Shown here one piece after another: positions 12,286-23,422 of a stretch of 64,000 nt of DNA. How positions within the stretch are numbered: position 1 is the stretch's first letter; each line of letters opens with the position of its first letter. A program made the position numbers and the translations under genes. Source of the DNA: Phylloscopus collybita (taxonomy: Eukaryota; Chordata; Aves; Passeriformes; Phylloscopidae); contig JAJNNQ010000006.1 of NCBI GenBank assembly GCA_027886175.1, forward strand, positions 4,712,001-4,776,000. Reading direction: 5' to 3'. Under the pieces are notes generated by a model. The model made no database searches, was not told where the DNA came from, and was given only the letters and a program-made list of their open reading frames with translations.

Positions 12286-12966
12286 CTTCTTCTTTCTTTC
12301 CTCCTTCCTCTCCAAAATATAAATCTGATTAATTTTTTTTCCTGTCTATAGAGTGAGTCAGAGAAGCGTTAGGAAGAAGCTGCAACTAATGTCTGTGAAG
12401 GGAGGAACATGAGGCGATAGTGAATGTGATTTGTTCCGCTGGATCTGACTCATCCAAGCAGATTGAAACACCTGCATTTCTGGATTTGCCTTTCATTTAT
12501 TTCAGGTTGTTAAAAGAACCTGAAATAAAATTTTACTACCTTTCCCAAGTATTTACCTATACACCATATCGCTAGGAAAGGTGTACATCGGAGAGGGGGA
12601 ACGCATCTGGCGTTGCTGCCGCTCTTCTCCCCTGTACCAAGATGCTGAGACTGTTAAATCTTTGAAAGGACTGTAAAAAATGCATCACACTGATCGCGGA
12701 ACTGCATAGATTTTAATATAAGCGAATTAATCGATTAAAAGATCTCCCACTTTATTCATCGGAGGATTGTTTTTCCTCTTCTCCCCTCCCCTAAATGAAG
12801 AGGACTAGGCGGCAGTGTCATTGGAAGGAGACGCTGAATAGAAAGAAAAGAGAGGCACTTGATAGCGCAGCCCTGTGAATACAGAGACTGTTTCCCTTTT
12901 AGCGAGAGACTAAGAAAGAGAGAGAGAGAGAGTGTGTGTGTGTCTGTGTGGTGGCTTTTCTTTCTT

Positions 12967-13039
12967 CCCCCCCCCCCCCCCGCCCCCCCCCCGCCTTCCC
13001 ACCCCCTCTCTTGCTCTTTTTTTTTTTTTTTTTTTTTTT
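12967..13039. repeat. C-rich tract followed by poly-T
   Basis: C runs of 15 and 10 broken by single G bases (12967-12995), a short CT-rich link, then 23 T (13017-13039). On the opposite strand this is a long G-run with quadruplex potential. It lies in the presumed leader. Confidence 0.95.
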
Positions 13040-13399
13040 AATCTATGCGTCCAGCCATGAGTTGCCTGTTGCTTTCCTCTCGGCTGGAGAGAAAAGCAAA
13101 CTGGAATTAAACTGCATCGAGAAAAGTGCAGCTCCTCAGACACGCATACGCACACACGCATAGATACACGGAGAGAAAGGATGTGGTGGTGGCGGCGGCT
13201 ACTGGCCTGTCTTAAAGAAACCCAAGTGTGCTGCTGATTGAGCACGGTAGCACGGTCTGAGCTTTCTCTCAAAATATATATTTACTGCTAGAGATGAAGG
13301 TCAACTGGTGGGTTTCTTAATGTTTTCACCCCAAAAGGACGGGTGGGAGGCTGGTAGTAGAGGGAGAGAAAGGAAGCTATAAATCCGAGCACTAGTTTT

Positions 13400-13464
13400 T
13401 GCTGGTGGGGGTGGTTTGGTGTTTTTTGGTGTTTTGGTTTTTTGTGTTCTTTGGGGTTTTTTGT

Positions 13465-13501
<37 letters not shown>
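13400..13501. repeat. GT-rich tract ending in 36-nt poly-T
   Basis: GGTGGGGGTGG, then TTTTTTGGTG words, ending in 36 T (13466-13501). It resembles the tract near 3.5 kb. Its minus-strand Lys-rich frames are repeat translations. Confidence 0.9.
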
Positions 13502-13504
<3 letters not shown>

Positions 13505-14209
13505 GTGTTCTGTTTTCCCCTCTTGCCCTGCAATCCTCATTCCCTCTCCCTCTGATTCGGGAAGGAAACAGTGACCCAGGGTATACGAGACAGAGAGGGG
13601 GGAAATACCGACGGCAGCGAGATGCAGCTCTCCGCCGCAAGCAATGCAAGATTAGATCTCTAAATGCAGCAAAACACTCCCTGAAAACCAACAACCCCGC
13701 GGTGCAATCAGACATTTCACTGCCGCTCACTGCACACGAAGAGGGCTTCAACAACAAGCTGAGACTTTTTTTTTTCCCTTCTGTCTCTCTCCTACCCCTC
13801 CACTCCATCAGTCGCATCACAAGCGATGACTAGCAAATAAGCTTTTTTACCTCTGCTACAGACCTGTGACCACCCCCTTTTGCTATGTATATATGAATAC
13901 ACATATTTAAAAAATATTTCTGATCGTTTTTAGAAAAACAACCACTGCCGCCGGTTTTTTTATTGTTGTTATTATTTTTATTATTCTTTGTACATCTACG
14001 GGGATTCAAGGATCGGGAACACATCGCCTGCCCGGAGAGGAAGATCTTTTGCAAATTTTCTGATTTTTGAAACCCTCCCACTGCCGAAGTTGGACAGACG
14101 AAGTAACTGCGAGGGGACTGCAAGCACGGCAAGCTCTTGCTGAAACACTGCCGAAGCTGCTCCCTCCCCTCCCCCTGACCCCCCCGATTGCTCCCTCCCT
14201 CTGAGCTAC

Positions 14210-14278
14210 ATGGTCTATTTGCTGCCTCTCATCCTGTGTCTCTGCAGATGTTTTAGAGCAACAGGTCCAGGAACTTGA
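14210..14278 (+). CDS. Short upstream ORF in PCDH17 leader
   Basis: An ATG at 14210 opens 22 codons ending with TGA at 14276-14278, 165 nt before the main start. The peptide begins MVYLLPLILCLCRCF and is strongly hydrophobic. Context is mixed: T at -3, G at +4. Inside it, in another frame, ATG-TTT-TAG (14248-14256) forms a two-codon minimal ORF. No ATG lies between 14257 and 14443. If both are in the mature mRNA they could lower translation of PCDH17; expression as a peptide is unproven. Confidence 0.35.
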   Translation: MVYLLPLILCLCRCFRATGPGT

Positions 14279-14443
14279 AATATAGGGGTGGGGAAAGAGA
14301 AGGGAAAAAAAAAAATCAAAACCTAATAGGAAGGAAAAAAGGGCCGTCAGAGGAGGAAGAACAACCCCCACTCAGGAGGCAAAGAGGACGGGGACAGCCC
14401 TGGTCGTCGCTGCTGCTCCTGCCGCCCCCACCCCTGTTCGGGG

Positions 14444-17071
14444 ATGTACCTTTCCATTTGTTGCTTCTTCTTCTGCTGGGCTCCCGCCCTGTCCCTGAAG
14501 AACCTGAATTACTCGGTGCCGGAGGAGCAGGGAGCGGGCACGGTCATCGGGAACATCGGGCGCGATGCGCGGCTGGCGGCAGGCGCGGCGGGAGGCGGGA
14601 TGCTGCCCCCGGAGCGTGGCGTTCCCGGTAGCGGCCCCGGCGGCGGCCGCGGCCCCAAATCCACCTTCCGGGTGCTGGAGAATTCAGCCCCGCACCTCCT
14701 GGACGTGGACGGGGAGAGCGGGCTGCTCTACACCAAGCAGCGCATTGACCGTGAGGCGTTGTGCCGGCGCAGCGCCAAGTGTCAGCTATCCCTCGAGGTG
14801 TTCGCCAATGACCAGGAGATCTGCATGATCAAAGTGGAGATTCAGGACCTGAACGACAATGCACCATCATTCCCCTCTGACCAAGTGGACATGGACATCT
14901 CCGAAAATGCTGCACCAGGCACCCGCTTCCCCCTCACCAGCGCCCACGACCCAGATGCTGGGGACAACGGTCTGCGCACCTACCTGCTCACTCGTGATGA
15001 CTACGGCCTCTTCTCCCTCGATGTGAAGTCCCGTGGTGATGGCACAAAGTTTCCGGAGCTGGTCATCCAGAAGCCATTAGACCGTGAGGAGCAGAGTCAC
15101 CACACCCTGGTGCTGACAGCATTGGACGGCGGTGACCCACCACGCTCAGGCACGGTGCAGATCAATGTGCGCCTCATTGACTCCAATGACAACAGCCCCA
15201 TCTTTGAGGCAGCGTCCTATGTGGTAGAGCTGCCAGAGAACGCACCACTAGGCACGGCAGTCATCGACCTCAATGCCACTGATGCCGATGAGGGTACCAA
15301 TGGAGAGGTGCTCTACTCCTTCAGTGGCTACGCACCCGAGCGTGTCCGTGACCTGTTTAGCATTGACCCACAGAGTGGCCTCATCCGTGTCAAGGGCAAC
15401 CTGGACTATGAGGAGAGTGGCCTCATTGAGATTGATGTCCAAGCTCGGGACCTGGGGCCCAATCCTATCCCTGCTCACTGCAAGGTCACTGTCCGCCTCA
15501 TCGACCGCAATGACAATGCTCCCACCATTGGCTTTGTCTCTGTTCGCCAGGGAGCTCTGAGTGAGGCTGCCCCACCAGGCACTGTCATTGCCCTGGTGCG
15601 TGTCACCGACCGTGACTCAGGCAAGAATGGGCAGCTCCAGTGTCGGGTGCTGGGCGGTGGCGGCGGGCCCGGTGCCGTTCCTTTCACCCTGGAGGAGAAC
15701 TATGACAACTTCTACACTGTGGTCACCGACCGACCCCTGGACCGTGAGGCGCAGGACGAGTACAATGTGACCATCGTGGCACGTGATGGGGGCAATCCTC
15801 CGCTTAATTCCACCAAGTCGTTTTCTGTCCGGATCCTTGACGAGAACGACAACCCACCCCGCTTCAGCAAGAATCTTTATGTGTTACAGGTGCCTGAGAA
15901 CAACATCCCTGGAGAGTACCTGGGCTCAGTCTTGGCCCAAGATCCTGACTTGGGCCAAAATGGGACAGTGTCTTACTCCATTCTGCCTGGGCATGTGGGA
16001 GATGTTTCCATCTACACCTATGTCTCTGTCAACCCCACAAATGGTGCTATTTATGCCCTGAGGAGCTTCAATTATGAGCAGACAAAGCACTTTGAGTTCC
16101 GTGTGCTGGCCAAAGACTCGGGTTCACCCCACCGTGAAAGCAATGCCACAGTGCGTGTCACCGTGCTCGACGTCAATGATAACGCACCCCTGATTGTCCT
16201 GCCTGCCCTTATCAATGACACTGCTGAGCTGCAGGTGCCACGCAACGCTGGGGTGGGCTACCCTGTGGGCACCGTCCGTGCCCTGGACAGTGACTTTGGG
16301 GAGAGTGGGCGCCTCACGTATGAGATTGTGGAAGGCAATGAGGAGCACCTCTTTGAGATGGACCCCACTAGCGGTGAGATACGCACCTTGCACCCCTACT
16401 GGGAGGAGCTCAGCCCTGTGGCTGAACTGGTGGTAAAAGTCAGTGACCATGGCAAGCCCAGCCTCTCCGCTGTGGCCAAGCTCATAGTCAGGGCCTTGGC
16501 AGGGCCCCTGCCCGAGGCTGGCGAGCCGCAGGTGAATGGCGAGCAGCATCGGCGGCCACACTGGGACTTGTCGCTGCCGCTGATTGTGACACTGAGCACT
16601 GTCTCCATCATCTTGCTGGCTGCCATGATAACTATTGCTGTGAAGTGCAAGCGAGAGAACAAGGAGATCCGCACCTATAATTGTCGCATTGCCGAGTATA
16701 GCCACCCTCAGCTGGGAGGAGGGGGAGGCAGTGGCGGGGGAGGAGGAGGCAGTGGCAGTGGAGGGGGCAAGGGCAAGAAGAAGAAGATCAGCAAGAATGA
16801 CATTATGCTGGTGCCCAGTGAGGGCGAGGACAGCCGGGGTCCCCTCAATGTCATGAACGTGGTGAGCAGCCCATCCCTGGCCACCTCACCCATGTACTTT
16901 GACTACCAGACCCGCCTGCCCCTCAGCTCTCCCAGGTCTGAGGTGATGTACCTGAAGCCCGCCTCCAACAACCTGACTGTACCCCAGGGACATGTGGGCT
17001 GCCACACCAGCTTCACAGGGCAAGGGACTAACGCCAGCGAGGCTCCCCCGAGCCGGATGTCCATAATTCAG
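14444..17071 (+). CDS. PCDH17: Protocadherin-17, coding exon 1
   Basis: Encodes residues 1-876 of PCDH17, a homophilic calcium-dependent adhesion protein of neuronal membranes. A signal peptide (about 1-17, MYLSICCFFFCWAPALS) is followed by six cadherin repeats. Their calcium-site linkers are visible: DLNDNAP 135-141, DSNDNSP 246-252, DRNDNAP 354-360, DENDNPP 466-472 and DVNDNAP 576-582. EC1 has the Cys-X5-Cys loop of delta-protocadherins (C107/C113). NxS/T sites include N22, N277, N441, N506, N567 and N591. The membrane helix is about 710-733, followed by the basic stop KCKR. The tail has a Gly/Ser stretch at 758-775 before a Lys cluster. The start ATG has G at -3 and opens directly on the signal peptide. 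The frame is intact. Exon 1 ends at CAG/GTAGGA (17072), phase 0. Delta-2 protocadherins typically carry ectodomain, helix and proximal tail in one large exon. Confidence 0.98.
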
Positions 17072-20000
17072 GTAGGAGACTTTTAGAATACCCTGGACCT
17101 CACTTTAGACACTGGTTTAACTTTCCCTTTTGTCTGCAGTGCAATCTGCTGTAAGGCACCACTAAAGGGACCAGCACAAATCACTAAAGAGAGGTGGACT
17201 TAATGAAAGTTGAACCAGACCACATCTGGTGGGTCTGGTTCTGCTGTCACATTGATGTTTCCCATGTGATTCAAAAGAAAATGCCCACTGAAACACAGAG
17301 TTATGGCAGTGCCAAAGAGGTGCATGTGAGAGTGTGGGCAGGCATTTAGTTCATTTGAAGCATGCTGGGGTGTTTTCCCAGGAGACTGTCAGATAGAGGT
17401 GGGCACTTTCATAGGTTTCACTTCTCTTTGGTTTGGGTGGAAAAGAGGGAGGGCATTTCTAAAGTGGTCCTACCACCTGCAGTAACTAATAGGACAGGGA
17501 AGAAGCTGCACACTGAGGACATCTATTGCAACAGTGTATTATAGCCCTCCAATCTTGTATATAAATATGAGCTATCATTCCAAGACATATGTTTTAATTT
17601 TTTTTTCATTTCCTTTTTCAGAATATATATCCATAAATGTATTTTTTTTACAGTATCATTGGGGCCCCATTGCCTCCTCCTCTCCCCATAAACAACTGAA
17701 TTTTCAGTGCTGAAAATTCTACTTAGTCAAATAGAAAGAAAATGTATGTGGTGACTCCCTCCTACCTCCAAATGTTAACAAAACTCACATCCTGTCATAA
17801 ACTGGCAAAACAACTAGTCAGATTTCCAGTAGCCTGAGTCAACATTGATGATTGCTTTATAGTGAAAGACTTAAACGCTCTGTCTTCTGCCAAAGCTCAT
17901 TTAGAAATTATAGCTGGGCTGCATTCTGCTGCCAATTATATCCACACTGTCCTCTGCTGACTTTTGTGAATGTGAGAAATAGCAGAATTTGGACCATTGG
18001 ATATAGGGAACTAATCAAAGAACAACTTAATTTTTAGCAGGTAGTTTGAAGTCCAAACTCAGAAGATTTATTTCAGAGCAGTGAACTTGCAGAGTGAAGG
18101 TGAGGGCAGAAATTGGCTCCAGTTGATTTAATTTAAAGTATTACTTCATGATTAATGCAGCTTAATGTTCAAACACTACAGGTATGTTCCAAAGTGATTT
18201 TTAACGTTCGGATTGAAAGCAGGCTCTGGATAATGACTATTAAATATATTTGAAATGTCATATCTGTTTTATCCTGTGGTTCTCCTGATATGCTGTTCTG
18301 AGTCATAGGGGAATGAGCTGAGTGTATCAGAAGTGACACAGACTCATTTTGTGTATGCAGCTAGTGGGAAAGAAGTTGCACTGTAGTCACTTGATGTACC
18401 TAAAGAAGATTCATAATACCTTGGAGTTACCATGCCCTGTGATCTGTGAACATCAAATGTTCTACTTGCCAGCTGTATCTAATATTTTAAACTGAATAGA
18501 AATGGCCAAAGGTAATTGGCAGTTTAAAGAACCAAAATTCAAGTAACCAATGACCTGGAAATGGAACATTAACATTTTAGGGAAAAAAAGAAAGAAAGAA
18601 AAGAAAAAAGGCTGCCTGTACAAGGTCACTGTAAGCTAATCCTCAAATGACTATTGAGTTGTGTCACAGAAACAATTTCATTTTATGCCTATCATGAATT
18701 TGTATTGCTATCAATTAGGTGAGTGGAGCAATACTTAAAATCTAAAATTGATTTTAACAAAAAGTGACACTTTAGGAAAGAGTTTAGGTTAGGGCACAAC
18801 CAGAGATAATTTGATTTATTATTCATGCTTTAAAAAACAAATAACTTTCCATGACGCTTGTTTAAGTAATGTCAACTTTTTTTTTTTTTTTTAACTGTAA
18901 AATGGAGATGTCAGAAAGCTAAAAAAAAAAAAGCTCCACATTTTTCCTACTGACAAGTGTAATAGTTACTAAAAGACAGAAAATTATACTTTCCTACAAC
19001 CATGTAATGTCTATATAAAGCAATTAATTAATGTATTGATGCTCCTGAATAGTAAAGTTTCAATTGTAGTGTAAAATCCCTATGGAAAATATGATTCCTT
19101 CTTTTTTACAGTGTTCACTGTATAAGATCAATCATGATTTTTCCCCCTGAAATCTATATAAAGCTAAAAGAGGAATTTCCTCCCTTAAAAAGTGTGTTGT
19201 GGTTTCTATAAGAGTTTTCATTATGACAACTATGGAAAATGTTAACTGAAACTCCTAACATATACTGGTATATCTAATGCTGGTCTTGTTCTCCTTCTTT
19301 ATCTACACAGAGTGTTTTGGAGGTTTGCATGGTCCAGTCAGTAGATCAGGAAACATTCAGTTTTACCTAGTGTGCAACCTGTTCAAACATACTTACTGAT
19401 ACTATATTTTGTAGCTGCATTGACAAAACAGACAGAGTAAGAAACAGTGTAGTTGGTTTCTATCTAGAAAAGACTCAGATTCAAAGTAGCTAGAGGGGAA
19501 AATTGATCCTCTTCACTGTACTTTTGCATTACTAAAATACATTTTGTATTCTCCATCTCCACATCCCTGGAGTAAATTTTATATAAAATTTGCATTTAGA
19601 ATGTAGGCACTACTTATGTCTGGTCCTGTGCTTCTGCCTCATGTAAAATTTAAACTGCAGACATAAGGAGAAATAGTAAAGGATCAGCCCTTTCTCTGGA
19701 TCTACTAGATCTTTAATCACTCCAAGAAACCTGTGTCTGCATATGTAAATTACACAGGAATCAAAGGTGGAGGGAAAAAAAAAAAGAAAAGAAACAAAAT
19801 CCAGCTGCTTTATCATCTCTTTTAGTTAATCAATCCACTTAAGCACTTTTCTTAAGTACCTCAGTAAGGGGAAGGTAAACAATTGTGTAAGGGTTCTCTA
19901 ACAAGTGCTCCCAATTAGTTTTTACAGATATATTTTTGAAACATGATAATCCACATTATATAATTCATACAATGGAACTGCATTTCTTCAGTCTCATTTT

Positions 20001-22414
20001 CTCAGCAACTGTTTAATGGCACAATTATTTTTAAAACTATATATATATATATATACACACACTATAGATATGTGCAGATGTATATACATGCTAAATATTA
20101 TATTACTTAGTAGATCCAATTGATTTTATAAATATTTAATAGCAAATAAATAATTTCTTTCTCAGTAAGATTCAGATTTTCTCACTCTTATTAAGAGTGC
20201 ATAATATTTTTTTTCCTCTCGCTTACTAGTAAGACCTAGTGAGGCCAATGGGCCTTTTGGTTCCTTATTTCTCATGAACAGTATTTTACTCTACAGATAG
20301 CCCAATTTACATCAACAAATGCCTGTGGAGTAAAGTGTTACTTAATGACTAGGGGTTTCAGACTGACCCAAAAGGACCAGCAGTTGAATTAATTACTTCC
20401 TGATATGGGTAAGAGTGGTATAATCTTGCCTCTCTTTAAGTGACTTCTGTTGCACACTTATCACACAATTTGACAGCCTGTGTGTTTTCTCACTACCTTG
20501 TGGCATCCACCTATGTACCACAGTTACATGTGTTATTGATATATGAATCAATGAACTTCTTCAGTACCATAAAAATGAAGTAATTTAAACATGCTTACAT
20601 ATTGGATGGTCAGACAAGGATGCTGTATACATTCAGCTTTTGTTGGTGCAAGAGACTTGCAAGTTCTTAGGCCCTCTGAAAATTGACCGTTTGTGATTTG
20701 ATGTGCACCTGAGATGGATGTGTATCAAGAGCAGTGTTTAGTAACACACTGGGAAGTTACACATCTACACTTTAGCATGTTTCATTGTTCTTAACTTCAG
20801 CAGTCGTTTTCTAAAGATACTTTAGAAACAGTGCTTTCAAACAAAAGTCTATTAAAAATATTTATGTGTAGGGCAGTGCTGTACAATTCTCATTGCCAGG
20901 GTCAAAATTCCATGTGATCTTTGAATCACTTAAGATCCAAACTATGAATTTTTATTGGAGAGAAGGAAAGCAGGAGGAAAATCAACATGGCTGAAAGAAC
21001 ATTTCTGTTCTCTCTAGCCCTTAAAGACTACTGGGAAAATTTGGTTCATCTCATTCTGGTGACCTACTCATCTGACTAAGAGAAACAGAATTTTGTTTTA
21101 TTTTGTAGTGCAAACACCAGAAAAAAAAGAAAAAAAAAAAAAGGACAAACATGCATATCATGCATATATGTGTATCTCTCCTACCAAAATTCTGGGTTAG
21201 TCAGTTTGCCTTTCCCTGTGTGAACAAGTGACAACTTCTTCTCTCAGATTTCCAATAGGTAAGAGTGGATGGGTAAAGGAAAACAAATAGTTTCTTTACA
21301 CAAGTAAGTTCCAGAACTAGGTTCCTCAAAGTGACGTATCAGTGGTGTAGAAAACTATCTGCAATATGCAAGTAGTGTTAACTTGATAGAGATAGTTTAG
21401 AGATAATTTATCCTAGAGATAATTTACTGCTGTACTTGTGGTGCAATAATTATAATTGGGGAGTTTTGTAAATGTATCAGGAATAAGATGGGTGTGAATA
21501 TAAAAAAAGAGATAGTCACAGATTTTGTTAAACAACAGCTAAAAATGAATGACTGGTCTGAAAGAAGCTCTCAAGCTGGGAATTGCTGTATCTGCTGTAC
21601 CAGGCACTCCCACAGCATTTCAAGATAAAGTACAGATCATTCTGAATACTTCAGGCACCTGATGTTTATGATGTGTCGATAGATTAATGTCAAGTCCCAG
21701 TGCGGCTTCGTCGCCAGGTGTCTAGTAGTACCTGAGAAGATAGAGTCTTCAAGGGAATTAAAAATAAAACTTGAACCATATTAGTGATGCTGCTCTGTCT
21801 TTAAATATGTTATTTCATACTTTGAGAAAGTTCTGCTCAGAAATTTCAAGATTGCAAAAAGAAATCTGCAGCTGCTACATATAAGGAGAAGCAGCTTTCG
21901 TCACAGAAGTTGCACTCATCCTCAGTGATTTAAATTCCATCTGAAAACAGAGATTTTTTTATTATTATTATTTTTATATCTCCTACCTTAGCTGGGAAGT
22001 ATTATTCTCTGTTCTCACTAGAACTAGTATAAGGTAACATTTTGCATCAAGAGGATACTAGAGCAGTTCTAAACATTCACAAGTTTGCAGGTTTGTACTC
22101 TATATATTCCAAAGATTCACAGCTGCATTTTCTAGGGCTGTTATCTAAAGACACTGAGTTGTGAGATGCAAATATTAAACTCCCTGCCTAGGTATCATTA
22201 TGGTAACTTTGACAGTGTTTTGCAAGGCTAGATGTCCTGCAAAATAACTCCTCTGAATGCTTGCATTGTGTAAATACAGTCTGGAGTTTTGTGTACAGTC
22301 TGCTTTTATGTTACAGTGTTCTGCAGCTTTAGTTTTATTCACTGGATGAAGTCCATCCTAGAGTTGACTATGCAAGAATTTCAGGACAAAACCTTTCCTG
22401 TGCTTCCATGAAAC

Positions 22415-22418
22415 TTTT

Positions 22419-22456
<38 letters not shown>
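22415..22456. repeat. Poly-T run
   Basis: A T run interrupted once by AC, then 33 T. Only about 275 bp before a 26-A run on the same strand, so the two could pair as an imperfect inverted repeat in RNA. Confidence 0.95.
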
Positions 22457-22457
<1 letters not shown>

Positions 22458-22729
22458 TCAAGATGCACTGCATAGTATAGTGACACAAAACACATACATT
22501 TTAGGATAAGATCTGGCAACACACCACTCTGCACTGCACTGGCTGCTGAAATAGACAGAGGAAGCAGAACTGAGCTCCTTTTTTGTGTTGCATCTGTTCT
22601 GGTCTTGATCTTGACTTCCCTGCTGGTGATATTTATAGCCCTATTATATTAAAAGGATCATTCTTGATATACATGTCCATTTGAAATCTAAAGAACTTTC
22701 CAAGACGAAGAGATGTAATAAAAAGCAAC

Positions 22730-22730
<1 letters not shown>

Positions 22731-22756
<26 letters not shown>
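22731..22756. repeat. Poly-A run
   Basis: Twenty-six A residues followed by GAGAAAAAAC. No transposon body was recognised directly upstream of it. Confidence 0.95.
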
Positions 22757-22765
<9 letters not shown>

Positions 22766-23346
22766 CAATTTAAGAGCCTAAAGTGGAATATACATATTAT
22801 GAAAAAGAAAAGTCTTTCCAGAACAGAAGTTCTTGTTAACAAAATTAATAATAATAGTATCTCTGTAGAACTTGCTGTTTTATAAAAGATGTGAAACAAG
22901 TTATGCAAGGTTGATGGTCACAGCTCCCAAGTGCTCTTAAAGTTTTCTGAATTTTCTACATCTTTCTCTTCACTGTCACTACCCAAACTTAGATGGAAAG
23001 ATACCTGCAAATTTATGATTACCAGACTGATCAATCCTTTGAAGAATTATCTTTAACAACATATTTTCTCAAGTTTCTATTAACCTTCCCTATGTTGATG
23101 AAAAGGCCTGTTCTTACTCATAATTCAGTCAATAGCATAATCTTGACTTCATAAATTATTTTAGTGGTTCAAGAGTGAATTGTGACTAAGACCTCTATGG
23201 AATTCAGCTAAGGATAGTATGATCGGGCCCTTCATTTTGAGGTTTGAGATTTTTGTGATTATTTTTTTTTCTTACAGCATCTTTACAAACAATTAAAGAA
23301 ACTGGAATTTAGATGTTTTTGTAACTATGATGTGAATTGTAACAAA

Positions 23347-23422
23347 GAATCATAGAATGGTTTAGGTTGGGCAATACTTTGAGGATGATCAAGTCCGATG
23401 GTCAACCCAGCATAATCATGTG
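23347..23422 (-). mobile_element. CR1 LINE fragment, inverted
   Basis: Begins GAATCATAGAATGGTTTAGG, the reverse complement of the CR1 3' terminus, followed by 'ttgggcaatactttgaggatgatcaagtccgatggtcaaccc', which matches the adjoining CR1 consensus read on the minus strand. The copy is short and its inner (5') boundary is fuzzy. Confidence 0.88.

Larger units (their letters stand above)
11590..14443 (+). other. PCDH17: Probable PCDH17 5' UTR / leader region
   Basis: Between the presumed promoter and the start codon lie about 2.85 kb with no recognisable protein. The region has several upstream ATGs, GA/GT repeats (12914-12950), a 45-T run, a C-rich tract and a 36-T run. Whether all of it is exonic is open. 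A plausible acceptor (pyrimidine tract then TATAG ending at 12351) and a weak donor (GAG/GTATAG at 12197-12198) would remove the 45-T run. Another acceptor-like site, TCTCTGCAG, ends at 14247. cDNA or RNA-seq would settle the true leader. Confidence 0.5.

Noticed and set aside
14275..14631. 118-codon + frame overlapping the PCDH17 start
   Set aside because: It begins at TTG, not ATG, and runs out of frame through the signal peptide; the PCDH17 frame is clearly the real one.
16124..16705. 193-codon minus-strand frame opposite PCDH17 exon 1
   Set aside because: It is the antisense shadow of GC-rich coding sequence for EC6 and the membrane helix; no family resemblance.
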